NCBI RefSeq assembly: GCF_040270295.1
Contig: NZ_JBELOE010000239.1
Source: Catenovulum sediminis
GTDB taxonomy: Bacteria; Pseudomonadota; Gammaproteobacteria; Enterobacterales; Alteromonadaceae
Length of the DNA: 64,000 nucleotides
Strand: one strand, 5' to 3'
The translations under genes were made by a program, and so were the position numbers. Of the stretch, positions 26,287-35,728 are shown one piece after another. The stretch's first letter is position 1, and each line of letters opens with the position of its first letter. Below the pieces are notes generated by a model. The model saw only the letters and a program-made list of their open reading frames with translations. It was not told the DNA's origin and did not search any database.

Positions 26287-26906
26287 TAATCTTCCAGCAA
26301 ATAGTTAACTTTTTCGTTCAATACACCAATGGCATCTTCAGTAAATAACAGTAGCAAATCACAATTGATGTCATAACCTTCAATTTTATAGTTAATCTCA
26401 ATCGCCAATGTTTTCGTCCAGCGGTAATTTTTTGCTTTAATTAAATCTGTTAAATTGACATGCTGCCCCAAAACAACAGGATGACCTTGACTAAACCCAA
26501 CATCGAGTTGTTCGCCAACCCCACGCAAACATGCACCAATTAAAATGTTAGCGACATCCATAAGTAGTTCTAATTCTAAAGAGGAATCAGTAATACCACC
26601 GTACTTTAATAAACTGGATATATCTGCAAAGCTGGTGTCATTAAAAATTAACAAGGCTTCACCTGAAATGCCGTTGCCAATAAACCCCTGACAAACGCCG
26701 GATACGCTCTCGGTATTTTCAATTCCACTGAGCGCCATTCTTAGTTCGTTTACTTCTATTAAATTGACAACCGGAATCGGTAATATCACTTTGACGTCAA
26801 GTAGTCGAGCCAATAAATCTGCAGCTTGCCCCATTGCAACATTGCTAATTTCTTGGTAACAATCTCGTTGATCTTCAGTAATTGATACTGTTACAGTTTG
26901 ATTCAC
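26286..26906 (-). CDS. CheC/CheX-like phosphatase-family protein
   Basis: 206 residues resembling CheC, which removes phosphate from CheY-type regulators. The first helix has the phosphatase pattern D15-x3-E19-x2-N22 (DCYQEISNVAMG). The second, symmetric site reads MDVANILIG, with Asp in place of the usual Glu, so it may be weaker or inactive. Located between a stand-alone receiver (25 bases upstream) and the diguanylate cyclase (one-base overlap), it probably acts on that receiver. Not part of a chemotaxis cluster. Confidence 0.78.
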   Translation of the reverse strand: MNQTVTVSITEDQRDCYQEISNVAMGQAADLLARLLDVKVILPIPVVNLIEVNELRMALSGIENTESVSGVCQGFIGNGISGEALLIFNDTSFADISSLLKYGGITDSSLELELLMDVANILIGACLRGVGEQLDVGFSQGHPVVLGQHVNLTDLIKAKNYRWTKTLAIEINYKIEGYDINCDLLLLFTEDAIGVLNEKVNYLLED

Positions 26907-26931
26907 AAATAAATTCTCTGCTTTTAGCTAC

Positions 26932-27297
26932 TTATAAAATACCAAAGCGTGTTAGTACTTCTTTAATTTTATCTTTGGATGCTGGCTTCTTAATAAAATC
27001 AAGTGCGCCTAACCCCATGACCTCTGCATGCGCCTCAGGTTGAATATCTCCCGATACGACGATTACCATGGTATTTAGATCTTCCTTGCGAATTTGAGCC
27101 AAAGTGCCAAATCCATCTAACACAGGCATCGTAAGATCGAGGAATAATATTTCCCCTTTGCCATCTTTAATTGCTTGAATGGCTTCTTCACCATTGCACG
27201 CAAAACTTAACTCGACATCCCATCCTTCAGGGAGTGAACGAGCCATCTGTTTTCGTGCAAAACTTGAGTCATCACAAATTAAAACAGGTATCGCCAT
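26932..27297 (-). CDS. Stand-alone response regulator receiver domain
   Basis: 121 residues, a single REC domain with no output domain. Asp9 and Asp10 of the acidic pocket (VLICDDSS), phosphoacceptor Asp54 in LFLDLTMP, the conserved Ser in VIVVSGD and Lys in DFIKKPAS are all present. First gene of the receiver, CheC-like, diguanylate cyclase unit; its kinase is not in the unit. A histidine kinase at 34281 exists in the window but is far away. Confidence 0.9.
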   Translation of the reverse strand: MAIPVLICDDSSFARKQMARSLPEGWDVELSFACNGEEAIQAIKDGKGEILFLDLTMPVLDGFGTLAQIRKEDLNTMVIVVSGDIQPEAHAEVMGLGALDFIKKPASKDKIKEVLTRFGIL

Positions 27298-27524
27298 ATT
27301 TATAGAGTCTTAGTCTTTACATTATCAGTTAGTTTAGACCTTAGTGTTGGCCACAATTAAAATTTTCGCAACTATATTTTCTTATATTTTTAACTTAACG
27401 TAATATTTTAAAGCTTCAGCCATTTGTAAAAGGTTAAATTATTTCAAATGGTTATTAAGTACTCGCCTCTAAAGCAAACTCTCTGTTATGCTAAAAACAT
27501 AGTGCAACAAACAGCGGATAAAGC

Positions 27525-28487
27525 ATGCCGGTTAACCGTTCTGACTACAATTTTGATCCGACGTATGGTTATACATTAAAAGAGTTGTTTCGGGTAAAAC
27601 AAACTGCAGAGCCCAGTGATTATGAAAGCTTTTGGCGTCATAGGTTAAGCGAAGCACTGAGTATCGCGCCTCACCCTGAAATAATTGATACAGGTATTAC
27701 ACGAGATAATCTTCGCGTTTTCACTCTGTATTATCGCTCTACAAATCAAGCAAGAATCGGTGGTTGGTTATGCCTGCCTGCATCGGGTGAAGTGAAGAGA
27801 GGCTTTATCATAGGCCACGGATACGGCGGCCGGGAAGAACCCGATTTTCATTTGCCGTTTAATCACGATAGTGCGCTGTTATTTTTATGCTGCCGTGGCA
27901 TCTCAAAAAGCCCTTACCCCTCAGTTTCTTCCCAGCCACATTGGCATGTATTACACGATATAGATAAACCGAAACATTATATTTTACGCGGCTGTGTTGA
28001 AGATACCTGGATAGCGGTGAGCTCCTTACTGCGTTTGTTTCCCCACTTAAGTGGTCATATCGGCTTATTAGGTATCAGCTTTTCTGGTGGTATCGGCGCG
28101 ATGGCGCTTGCTTGGGATAAAAGAATTCAAAAAGCACACTTTAATGTACCTAGTTTTGGTAATAATCCACTTAGGATGGCGCTTAAAACAACCGGCAGCG
28201 CGGCTTCAGTACAACTGTATTGTAAAAGGCACCCAGAAATCGTTTTAAACACTTTGTCATATTATGATGCGGCAATAGCCGCTAAATATATCGATGTACC
28301 GACACATATCGCCGCCGCAAAATACGATCCGGTTGTAGCCCCGCCTGGCCAGTTTGCAATTTACAATGCGTTAAATACCAGTAAAACTTTATATGTGCTT
28401 GAAGCAGGTCATACTGAATACCAAAACCAGTCATTGGAATCTGAAGAGCTTCTAGAAGAACTCAGCGAGTTTTTTGCCGACTTATAA
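27525..28487 (+). CDS. Acetyl-xylan-esterase-like alpha/beta hydrolase (CE7-like)
   Basis: 320 residues, like the AXE1/cephalosporin-C deacetylase family, which removes acetyl groups from sugars. The core reads RGFIIGHGYGGREEP, a CCRG stretch where the family usually has RGQ, then the nucleophile elbow LLGISFSGG (Ser185), with GxSxS rather than GxSxG. The acid is probably the Asp in AAKYDPVV and the base the His in EAGHTEY. No signal peptide, so cytosolic. The next gene begins within a few tens of bases. Substrate uncertain; loss of RGQ argues for a divergent substrate. Confidence 0.72.
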   Translation: MPVNRSDYNFDPTYGYTLKELFRVKQTAEPSDYESFWRHRLSEALSIAPHPEIIDTGITRDNLRVFTLYYRSTNQARIGGWLCLPASGEVKRGFIIGHGYGGREEPDFHLPFNHDSALLFLCCRGISKSPYPSVSSQPHWHVLHDIDKPKHYILRGCVEDTWIAVSSLLRLFPHLSGHIGLLGISFSGGIGAMALAWDKRIQKAHFNVPSFGNNPLRMALKTTGSAASVQLYCKRHPEIVLNTLSYYDAAIAAKYIDVPTHIAAAKYDPVVAPPGQFAIYNALNTSKTLYVLEAGHTEYQNQSLESEELLEELSEFFADL

Positions 28488-28506
28488 CAAGGAAAACATC
28501 GCAGGT

Positions 28507-29235
28507 ATGAATAGAGAGTACCATAAATGGTGGAGCAACCATTTAGAAAGAGAAATGGAAATTTTGGTGTTTGGACACGCAGGCCAAAGGGTATTGGTAT
28601 TCCCCACGCGCGGCGGCCGCTTTTACGAATACGAAAATTTGCGCATGCCCCAGCAACTTAAGAAAAAAATTGAAGAAGGTAAGCTACAATTATACTGTGT
28701 AGATGGAATAGATGGTGAATCTTTTTACTGTTTTTGGGCGCATCCGTCAGGTCGAATTGCACGATATATCGCATATGAAAACTATATTCTGCAAGAAGTG
28801 TTGCCTTTTATGGATAAAAAAAATCCATCGCAAGACACGGTTTCTCACGGTTGTAGCCTGGGCGCTTTTCATGCGGCTAATATCGCTTTTCGACATCCGG
28901 ATAAGTTTAATAAACTGGTCGCTTTTAGTGGACGATTTGATTTAACCCTAAATGTGGAATACTTCCGGGATCTATTTGATGGGTATTACAGTGAAGATGT
29001 GTATTTTAATACTCCAACGCACTTTCTACCCAATTTAGAATGTGAAAAAACGCTCAATCAATTAAGAGAAATGGAAATTACTTTAGTCATTGGTGAAGAA
29101 GACCCCTTTTATGAAAACAATCGAGTAATGAGTAGCATTTTAGATAGTAAACAAATTGACCATTGTCTATATATTTGGGCTGAGCGAGCGCATAGAGGGT
29201 ATTATTGGAGGCGTATGGCACCCTTATATTTATAG
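28507..29235 (+). CDS. Putative esterase (alpha/beta fold)
   Basis: 242 residues. The nucleophile motif is HGCSLGAF (Ser117), with a candidate acid in GEEDPFYENN and a His in RAHRGYYWRR near the C-terminus, matching the esterase family that includes enterochelin and feruloyl esterases and mycolyltransferases. A TTG at 28474 is in frame inside the upstream gene; the ATG at 28507, preceded by AAGGA at 12 bases, gives a natural N-terminus (MNREYHKWWSNHLE). No signal peptide. It follows the CE7-like gene by 19 bases and is probably cotranscribed. Substrate unknown. Confidence 0.7.
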   Translation: MNREYHKWWSNHLEREMEILVFGHAGQRVLVFPTRGGRFYEYENLRMPQQLKKKIEEGKLQLYCVDGIDGESFYCFWAHPSGRIARYIAYENYILQEVLPFMDKKNPSQDTVSHGCSLGAFHAANIAFRHPDKFNKLVAFSGRFDLTLNVEYFRDLFDGYYSEDVYFNTPTHFLPNLECEKTLNQLREMEITLVIGEEDPFYENNRVMSSILDSKQIDHCLYIWAERAHRGYYWRRMAPLYL

Positions 29236-29285
29236 ATTTTATTCGTTTTGCCGGAACTAATGAAATACAGGCAATTCTTACTAAA

Positions 29286-29318
29286 ATAGTTCTAAGATAG
29301 TTCTAAGATAGTTCTAAA
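29286..29318. repeat. Three tandem copies of an 11-bp unit
   Basis: ATAGTTCTAAG is repeated three times in a row (the third copy ends AAA), just upstream of the DUF3014 gene ribosome binding site. It could be a slippage-prone spacer in the promoter or leader of that gene. Confidence 0.7.
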
Positions 29319-29334
29319 ACTTTTGGAGACAACG

Positions 29335-30207
29335 ATGAATTCAGCATTACAAAACGAAAAAAAAGGCTTACCGGTTGCGCTTATCGGAGGCATTATCGCG
29401 GTGATAGCTTTAATATTTGGTATTTTCCTATTCACCTCTGACGATAACGAAGCCTCAAAACCAACACCTGTCAGCGTTGAAGTGGAACCACCGAAACCAA
29501 TTGAAGAACAACCACCAATTGTTGAACAACCGCAATTTACACCGCCCGTTGAAGCACCAGAACCTTCAATCAAAGAGCCGCCGATGGCCACTGAAGTTGA
29601 AAAACCACTCAAGCCTGAGTTACCAAGCTTAAATAAAAGTGATGATTTGGTAAAAACAGATCTGGATAATCTATATCAAGATACGCAGGCACAGAAACTT
29701 TTTGTTAATCAAGACCTCATCCGAAAATTTGTGGTTTTTGTCGACAATGCGGCCAAAGGTGAGTTGATTCAAAGACATAGCCCCGTACAAGGCCCTCAGA
29801 GCGATATTAAAGTCAATCCTGTAGAAGATAACGAATATGTTCTAGACCCTTCTTCGTATGCACGATACGAGCCTTACGTCGAATTATTCAGTATGGCCAA
29901 CACAAATACATTAATTGACCAGCTAAAAAAGTTTGAACCCTTGGTTCAACAAGCGCATTCAGAATTGGGCTATGGAGATACAAATTTCAAAGAAACGCTA
30001 ATTGAAGCAATAGACATAGCTTTAGCTGCGCCTTTAGTTGAAGATGAAGTTAGACTCGTTGCGCCCTCTGCAATGTTTAAGTTTGCAGATCCTGAGCTTG
30101 AAAACTTGCCAGCAATACAAAAGTTGCTGATTCGAATGGGCCCTAAAAACCAATTGAAAGTTCAGGCCACACTCGAAAAACTAAGAAAAGAATTGGTTAA
30201 AAAATAA
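29335..30207 (+). CDS. DUF3014 domain membrane-anchored protein
   Basis: 290 residues from the ATG at 29335, which has GGAG 7 bases upstream. Layout: a short cytosolic tail, one membrane segment (about 12-33, LPVALIGGIIAVIALIFGIF), a Pro/Glu-rich spacer of about 60 residues (KPTPVSVEVEPPKPIEEQPP), and a globular C-terminal region with FVVFVDNAAKGELIQRHSPV and YVLDPSSYARYEPYVELF typical of DUF3014. The anchor plus proline-rich linker is a periplasm-spanning design. It converges with gspB 8 bases away. Function unknown. Confidence 0.8.
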   Translation: MNSALQNEKKGLPVALIGGIIAVIALIFGIFLFTSDDNEASKPTPVSVEVEPPKPIEEQPPIVEQPQFTPPVEAPEPSIKEPPMATEVEKPLKPELPSLNKSDDLVKTDLDNLYQDTQAQKLFVNQDLIRKFVVFVDNAAKGELIQRHSPVQGPQSDIKVNPVEDNEYVLDPSSYARYEPYVELFSMANTNTLIDQLKKFEPLVQQAHSELGYGDTNFKETLIEAIDIALAAPLVEDEVRLVAPSAMFKFADPELENLPAIQKLLIRMGPKNQLKVQATLEKLRKELVKK

Positions 30208-30215
30208 GATTCAAC

Positions 30216-31094
30216 TTACCAATTTGTTAAGGCCGGCAGCATGAACTGCTGGCCTGCAAATTGTAAAACAACATGCTGTTGTGCGATAGCATCGACCACA
30301 AGCCCGTCTAAAATTGCTTGTCCTTCCCTTATAATGCGGCCATTTACTTTAATCCAACGCTGCTTTGCCTCTGTTGAATAAATATGCGTTTGAAAATTCA
30401 AAGCCGGGATTTGGTTTTGATATGCGGGTGACAACTCAGTTAAAAACGGAACCTTAGCACGCTTTGCTGGCTGACGTTTAATTTCTTCATCAGACATTGC
30501 CATGGTCTCTGACACAGCTAATTTAAATTTAGCCAGTAATGCATCGTCAACCGCATCAACCCTCACTTCTTCAGACGTTTTGTTAGCAGCTGCTAGGTTA
30601 ATGTTTTGACTGATACCATCACTACTACCATCAGTACTACCATCACCAGCTTCTTGATTCGCAACAGTCTTACTACTAACCTTTTTTGCACTTTCATCAG
30701 GCTCTGCTTGTTTGGCCGGCACATCATCTACGCGCACTTTGTCTTTAGATGCTTGTTGTGTGCTAAAATCTAATTGCGCTAAAGTAAGCTGATTCGCAAG
30801 ATCCGCATTTTGTGCTTCAACACCGGTATGTTTCTGTTTAATTTGGATGTTAGGCTGATTTAACTCTACCACAGGTGTTGGTGAATTTTGCCTGTCAACT
30901 TGACTTGAAGTTTTTTTCGCCAGCCAAAAACCCATATAAAAAACCAAGCCAATCAAAACCAGACTCAGTAGCGCAATTAGCACAATAGTCGGAAACTTAT
31001 AGTTAATATCAGCTTTGCTTTCTGGTGCATACAGCGAATCTTGAGACCCAATATTATTATCTTTTTTATTTAAAGCATCTAACAAAAATGACAT
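30216..31094 (-). CDS. gspB: General secretion pathway protein B (GspB/ExeB-like)
   Basis: 292 residues: an N-terminal MSFLLDALNKKDN segment typical of GspB, a membrane segment (about 31-55), a long Ser/Lys/Asp-rich linker, and a C-terminal GspB domain (about 215-292, VPFLTELSPAYQNQIPALNFQTHIYST and RIIREGQAILDGLVVDAIAQQHVVLQFAG). It works with the ExeA/GspA ATPase to place the type II secretion secretin through the peptidoglycan. Its ATG overlaps the exeA stop by one base (TAATG). The rest of the type II secretion genes are not in the window. Confidence 0.9.
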   Translation of the reverse strand: MSFLLDALNKKDNNIGSQDSLYAPESKADINYKFPTIVLIALLSLVLIGLVFYMGFWLAKKTSSQVDRQNSPTPVVELNQPNIQIKQKHTGVEAQNADLANQLTLAQLDFSTQQASKDKVRVDDVPAKQAEPDESAKKVSSKTVANQEAGDGSTDGSSDGISQNINLAAANKTSEEVRVDAVDDALLAKFKLAVSETMAMSDEEIKRQPAKRAKVPFLTELSPAYQNQIPALNFQTHIYSTEAKQRWIKVNGRIIREGQAILDGLVVDAIAQQHVVLQFAGQQFMLPALTNW

Positions 31095-32707
31095 TAAGCT
31101 CCCCTTTCCAACTTAGGCACATTTGATAATAAAAGTTGCTGCAAAAGAATTAAGCTGTCTTTATCTGCATATGGTGACAAAGGTAAATTATAACGATTTT
31201 GAAAGCGGCTCAGTTTATTTGCTAAAGTCGCATCAAATTGCTCTACATTTCTACGTGGCATTTGCAAAACGGCTGATAAACTTGTATCTAACCACTGGAT
31301 CTCGCTTTTATCAGACTCAAAATCAACTTGAGAAAGTAAATTATGTGGTGGTTGCCAGATCAATAAAGCTTGCCCTCTCCAGCGTTGAGCAAACCATTTT
31401 TCGCTTACCTCAATGTTATGTTCTGCTAACTGGATAGTATAATTTCCCTCAGAAACCCCTAACAACAAAGCATAAAAAACTTTTCCGCTGGTTTCATACA
31501 ATTCAATGACTGCAGGTATATTTAACGCAACCAGTGTGCCCGCATCACCTTTCCATTTTTCACATTTTAATGCATAGGTTGTTAAGTTTTCACAAAAATC
31601 TTGAGCGGGTGCCGAATATTCTACTTTCCATAATGTGGATAAATTGGCCAGCGCAACATGAATATCGTTTTTAACTGTGTCAATTGTGTCTGGCGTTTGT
31701 AAGCGATTGCCTGCGCCTGAATTGTGCAATCCAACAAGGGAAGGCTTACCCGTCAGTTGTACTTTAGAGATGGGTTCGTCTGTTAGCTCTGGCTGAGTAA
31801 TATAAAAGAACGCTCCGGCTAACAGGATAGCTGTCAGAGTCGCTGCACCAACACTGTATTTAAATTTATCCGATTGCCAAAAAAAGCCCACTGGTTGCTC
31901 ATAATCGAGTGCTTCTTGTGCGGCTTTTTTGACAATTGTAGCATCCACTTTCTGTTGCTCTTTAACATACGCGCCCATCAAAGCTCTGTCACATAACAGG
32001 TTGATAATTCTTGGAATACCACCACTAATTTTGAATATTAAATCAACTGCCTTTTTGGTAAAGATCGCTTTGTTACAACCTGCGATATTCATCCTATGAT
32101 TAATATAAAAAGCCACTTGCTCTTTGTTTAATGGTAGTAAGTGATAGCGTGCAGTAATTCTTTGCGCAAGCTGTCTAAGCTCTTTTCGCTTCAATAGAGC
32201 CTGCAGCTCAGGTTGACCAATGAGAATCACCTGCAATAACTTTTGAGTATTAGTTTCTAGATTTGTTAAAAGTCGCAGTTGTTCTAACACTTCAGCACGT
32301 AAATGCTGTGCTTCATCTATTATTAACAAACAACGCTTTCCAGCTTCGTGCTGAGTTTGTAAATAACCTTTAATTGCATCAGTAAGTGCTTTAATACTGA
32401 TATTCTCTTTATCGTATTTAATATTAAATTCATCACAAACAGAAGCCAACAACTCCCATTCTGATAAACTAGGGTTGAGTACAAAAGCAACCTGAGTTTG
32501 TTCAGGAATTTGTGCCAACAAACGGCGGGAAACCGTTGTTTTTCCGGTACCTACTTCACCTGTTAATAAAACAAAACCGCCGGTTTCATGTAAGCCAAAC
32601 ATTAAATGTGCAAGGGCTTCTTTGTGCCTTTCACTCATGTATAAATAGTCTGGATTTGGCGCAATTGAAAACGGGATTTCCTTGAGACCAAAAAATCCTT
32701 TGTACAT
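31094..32707 (-). CDS. exeA: ExeA/GspA-type AAA ATPase with peptidoglycan-binding end
   Basis: 537 residues. The AAA domain has Walker A GEVGTGKT (50-57) and Walker B LLIIDEA (127-133); a membrane segment follows near residue 290 (SVGAATLTAILLAGAFFYITQ), then a periplasmic region with a C-terminal peptidoglycan-binding-like domain (FDATLANKLSRFQNRYNLPLSPYADKDSL). An earlier in-frame start at 32770 overlaps the cca promoter region; the ATG at 32707 gives the standard start MYKGFFGLKEIPFSIAPNP. With GspB it assists secretin assembly in the cell wall. A tight pair with gspB and divergent from cca. Confidence 0.9.
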   Translation of the reverse strand: MYKGFFGLKEIPFSIAPNPDYLYMSERHKEALAHLMFGLHETGGFVLLTGEVGTGKTTVSRRLLAQIPEQTQVAFVLNPSLSEWELLASVCDEFNIKYDKENISIKALTDAIKGYLQTQHEAGKRCLLIIDEAQHLRAEVLEQLRLLTNLETNTQKLLQVILIGQPELQALLKRKELRQLAQRITARYHLLPLNKEQVAFYINHRMNIAGCNKAIFTKKAVDLIFKISGGIPRIINLLCDRALMGAYVKEQQKVDATIVKKAAQEALDYEQPVGFFWQSDKFKYSVGAATLTAILLAGAFFYITQPELTDEPISKVQLTGKPSLVGLHNSGAGNRLQTPDTIDTVKNDIHVALANLSTLWKVEYSAPAQDFCENLTTYALKCEKWKGDAGTLVALNIPAVIELYETSGKVFYALLLGVSEGNYTIQLAEHNIEVSEKWFAQRWRGQALLIWQPPHNLLSQVDFESDKSEIQWLDTSLSAVLQMPRRNVEQFDATLANKLSRFQNRYNLPLSPYADKDSLILLQQLLLSNVPKLERGA

Positions 32708-32785
32708 AATACCTATTTCAGATGTAATGTGTGTTGGCGCTATAGTAAGTTGGATACCAACAAATTCCAAGGGGCGATTGATTAT

Positions 32786-34012
32786 ATGAAAGTGTTTCTG
32801 GTAGGTGGAGCAGTCCGCGATGCACTATTAAATATTCCGGTTAAAGATCGGGATTGGGTTGTCGTTGGCAGCAGTGAATCAAAAATGAAATCGCTCGGCT
32901 ATCAACAAGTAGGCAAAGACTTTCCTGTTTTTCTACACCCGAAAACACAAGAAGAGTACGCGCTTGCCAGAACAGAACGCAAAGTATCGGCAGGTTATAC
33001 AGGTTTTGTCTGCGATAGCTCCTCAGATGTTACGCTAGAAGACGACCTAAAGCGTCGAGACCTAACTATAAATGCCATTGCTCAAGATGCCGAGGGTCAA
33101 CTTATCGACCCTTTTAATGGGTTGCAAGATATAAAAAGCAAAACCATTCGGCATGTGTCTGACGCATTTATCGAAGATCCGTTGCGCGTGCTAAGAGCGG
33201 CCAGATTTGCCGCTCGTTTTGCACATTTAGGTTTTACAATTGCACCAGAAACCATGACGCTAATGGAAACTATGGTTAAACAAGGTGAATTATCCAATTT
33301 ACAGGCAGAGCGCATCTGGCTTGAAATAGAAAAATCATTAGCTTGCAAATCACCTTGGATATTTTTTCAAACACTTAGAGAGTGTGGCGCGTTAAAAGTT
33401 ATCCTGCCTGAATTAGATGTACTTTGGGGTGTACCCAACCCAGCGAAATGGCACCCAGAAATTGATACTGGTATCCATACCATGATGGTATTAGAGCAAG
33501 CATCTATCCAAACGGACGATATCAGAATTAGATTTGCCGCCCTCGTCCACGATTTAGGTAAAGGCTTAACACCAAAAGATAAGTGGCCATCACATCATGG
33601 CCATGAAAAAAGCGGCGTTCAAGTTATAAAGAAACTCGTGCAACGTCTGGTCATCCCAAACAAATTTAAAGATTTAGCGATGCTGGTCAGTGAATTTCAC
33701 TGCCATGTTCATAAAGCTTTTGAGTTAAAAGCCAGTACTATTTTAAAAGTGTTTGATAGCTGTGATTTATGGCGCAAGCCTGAAAGATTTACCGAAATTT
33801 TAAACGTCAGTGAAGCTGACTTTAGAGGTAGGACCGGTTTTGAAAAGCGCCCTTACCCACAGTCTCAGTATTTGCAGCAAATAGCGGACGCTGTTTTGAA
33901 AATAAAAGCAAAACCGTTTTTAGAGCAAGGTTACACAGGCCTTGCACTTAAAGAGCAAATGAATATCGCAAAGCTACAAACCATTGAAAAGATAAAACAA
34001 GCGCACCAATGA
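32786..34012 (+). CDS. cca: CCA-adding enzyme (tRNA nucleotidyltransferase) with HD domain
   Basis: Adds or repairs the CCA 3' end of tRNAs. 408 residues from the ATG at 32786: nucleotidyltransferase motifs GGAVRDALL and KDRDWVVVG, the RRDLTINAIAQD template motif and RVLRAARFAARF, then an HD phosphohydrolase domain (VHDLGKGLT and HHGHEKSG, about 225-330), giving the class II, three-domain enteric-type enzyme. An upstream start at 32729 would run into the exeA region and is not needed. AAGGGG lies 13 bases before the ATG, a wide spacing. Essential if no other CCA-adding enzyme exists. Confidence 0.95.
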   Translation: MKVFLVGGAVRDALLNIPVKDRDWVVVGSSESKMKSLGYQQVGKDFPVFLHPKTQEEYALARTERKVSAGYTGFVCDSSSDVTLEDDLKRRDLTINAIAQDAEGQLIDPFNGLQDIKSKTIRHVSDAFIEDPLRVLRAARFAARFAHLGFTIAPETMTLMETMVKQGELSNLQAERIWLEIEKSLACKSPWIFFQTLRECGALKVILPELDVLWGVPNPAKWHPEIDTGIHTMMVLEQASIQTDDIRIRFAALVHDLGKGLTPKDKWPSHHGHEKSGVQVIKKLVQRLVIPNKFKDLAMLVSEFHCHVHKAFELKASTILKVFDSCDLWRKPERFTEILNVSEADFRGRTGFEKRPYPQSQYLQQIADAVLKIKAKPFLEQGYTGLALKEQMNIAKLQTIEKIKQAHQ

Positions 34013-34280
34013 AATCAAGTGAAGCGCCCACTAAAAATCAATACATTGAGCAGGTTTAACAAACCACTGCCGATAGATGTTAGATAGATACTAGATAGGT
34101 GTTAATTACAATAATTACAGCTGTCGTGTTTAAAGCCGCTTAGAGGATTAAATGCGCTAAACAGGCAATTTGCACACGTTTCTTTAAACAAAATAAGTCA
34201 AATGACACTGCAAATTGTCAGATTGAATATCTAGCACTACACTTACTAATTAGTTTTAGTGATTAAAAGTTGGGCCTAAA

Positions 34281-35642
34281 GTGTCAGTTTCGATTTTGCT
34301 GTTATTGTTCACAATACTTCTACTGATAACCATTTTGGGTGCTGTCATATATTTTTATTCTAAAAGGCACAAACAATATAAAGACTATCATCACGCTTTA
34401 CTCTGCTTATATGAAACCCTTTCGCAAAACCATGAACAAATTTGGCGCCTTGATTTACAAAACAGAGAATTAGTTTACTACGATGCTAATTTGTCACCAA
34501 CGCCCGTCACCACGCTTGATTGGGAAAGTGAAGAACACTTAAAAACTTGGGTTTACGCTGACGACATTGAACAATTACAAAAAAAATTCAAGGACTTTCT
34601 AGCTGGCAAAGAGAATAGCTTTTGCGCCGAGTACAGACAAATGCTTGCGCCCAAGAAGTGGCGCTGGGTGCAATTGCGAGGTAATGCCTACACCTCAGCT
34701 AAGGGTGACAAATTTATGTATGGTTTGCTACTCAATATTGAACACTTAATCAACACACAACAGCAACTTGAACGTAGCTTAAGTGAATTAACTGAAGCCA
34801 AATCTGAACTGAGTTTTTCAGCCGACATTACTGCAAATGCGATTAGTGAAATGGCTTATTATCAAGACGAAATGCTCATACACAAACAAATGGCCGATAT
34901 CGCAAACCGAGTTCCTGAATTTACCCATGAAATCAATACACCTATTGGCATTTGCGTTACGGCCATTAGCCATATGCAACAATCGCTGGAGCAGCTTACA
35001 GATAAAACTCAAACCAATAAGCTGACTAAAAACGCACTTACGCAGTATCAACAAGAGTCAAAAGAAACCTTTGAGTTAATCGAATCGAATATTCAACGTG
35101 CAACAAATCTGATCCAAAGCTTCAAACAAATTACAGTTGATCAAACCAGCGAGCAACTCAGACACTTTAAACTGTTAACCTTAATTCAAGATACTCTCAA
35201 TACACTGCACCCCAAATTGAAAAAAACTCAACACCAAGTAAAACTGGATATTTCGGAAAATGTCGAGTTGTATTCCTATCCCGGACCATTAAGCCAAGTT
35301 TTCATAAATCTTGTTAATAATTCACTCTCTCATGGCTTTAAAAACATTGGATCTGGTGATATTACGCTAACACTTTTTGATTACGCCAGTGGAGATGATG
35401 AAGTATTGATACTGTACCGTGATAACGGCTTGGGCATTTCACAACAAAATCAAGAAAAAATGTTTGACCCTTATTTTACGACGAACCGCAGTGAGGGCAA
35501 TACCGGCCTTGGAATGCCAATTATTAAGACCATTATTGAAGAAAAATTAGCAGGCGAGTTGTTGTGCAACTCACTTGAAGGTGCGGGAGTTGAATTTTAT
35601 ATTCGTTTACCTGTTAATATTGAAAAAAAGATTAGCGCTTGA
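34281..35642 (+). CDS. Sensor histidine kinase, membrane anchored
   Basis: 453 residues from a GTG at 34281; I see no clear Shine-Dalgarno site. One N-terminal membrane segment (about 5-26), a PAS_3-like sensor region (about 50-155, ENSFCAEYRQMLAPKKWRWVQLRG type), a coiled coil, then HisKA with the H-box EFTHEINTPIG (His216) and an HATPase domain with N-box NLVNNSLSHG, G1 RDNGLGIS and G2 NTGLGMPI. No response regulator is adjacent, so it is an orphan kinase here. The 268-base gap before it holds no gene that I can see. Confidence 0.88.
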   Translation: MSVSILLLLFTILLLITILGAVIYFYSKRHKQYKDYHHALLCLYETLSQNHEQIWRLDLQNRELVYYDANLSPTPVTTLDWESEEHLKTWVYADDIEQLQKKFKDFLAGKENSFCAEYRQMLAPKKWRWVQLRGNAYTSAKGDKFMYGLLLNIEHLINTQQQLERSLSELTEAKSELSFSADITANAISEMAYYQDEMLIHKQMADIANRVPEFTHEINTPIGICVTAISHMQQSLEQLTDKTQTNKLTKNALTQYQQESKETFELIESNIQRATNLIQSFKQITVDQTSEQLRHFKLLTLIQDTLNTLHPKLKKTQHQVKLDISENVELYSYPGPLSQVFINLVNNSLSHGFKNIGSGDITLTLFDYASGDDEVLILYRDNGLGISQQNQEKMFDPYFTTNRSEGNTGLGMPIIKTIIEEKLAGELLCNSLEGAGVEFYIRLPVNIEKKISA

Positions 35643-35728
35643 TTTTTGAAACGCTTTAGGATATTTTTCGTGTCATAAATCTTCATTTTTAAAATATTAT
35701 CTGTCACAGATTAAAGAGCGTTATAAGT

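Noticed and set aside
34013..34280. Possible small RNA or gene in the cca-kinase gap
   Set aside because: Only short repeated GATAG words and AT-rich sequence are visible; there is no terminator, promoter pair or coding frame I can support.
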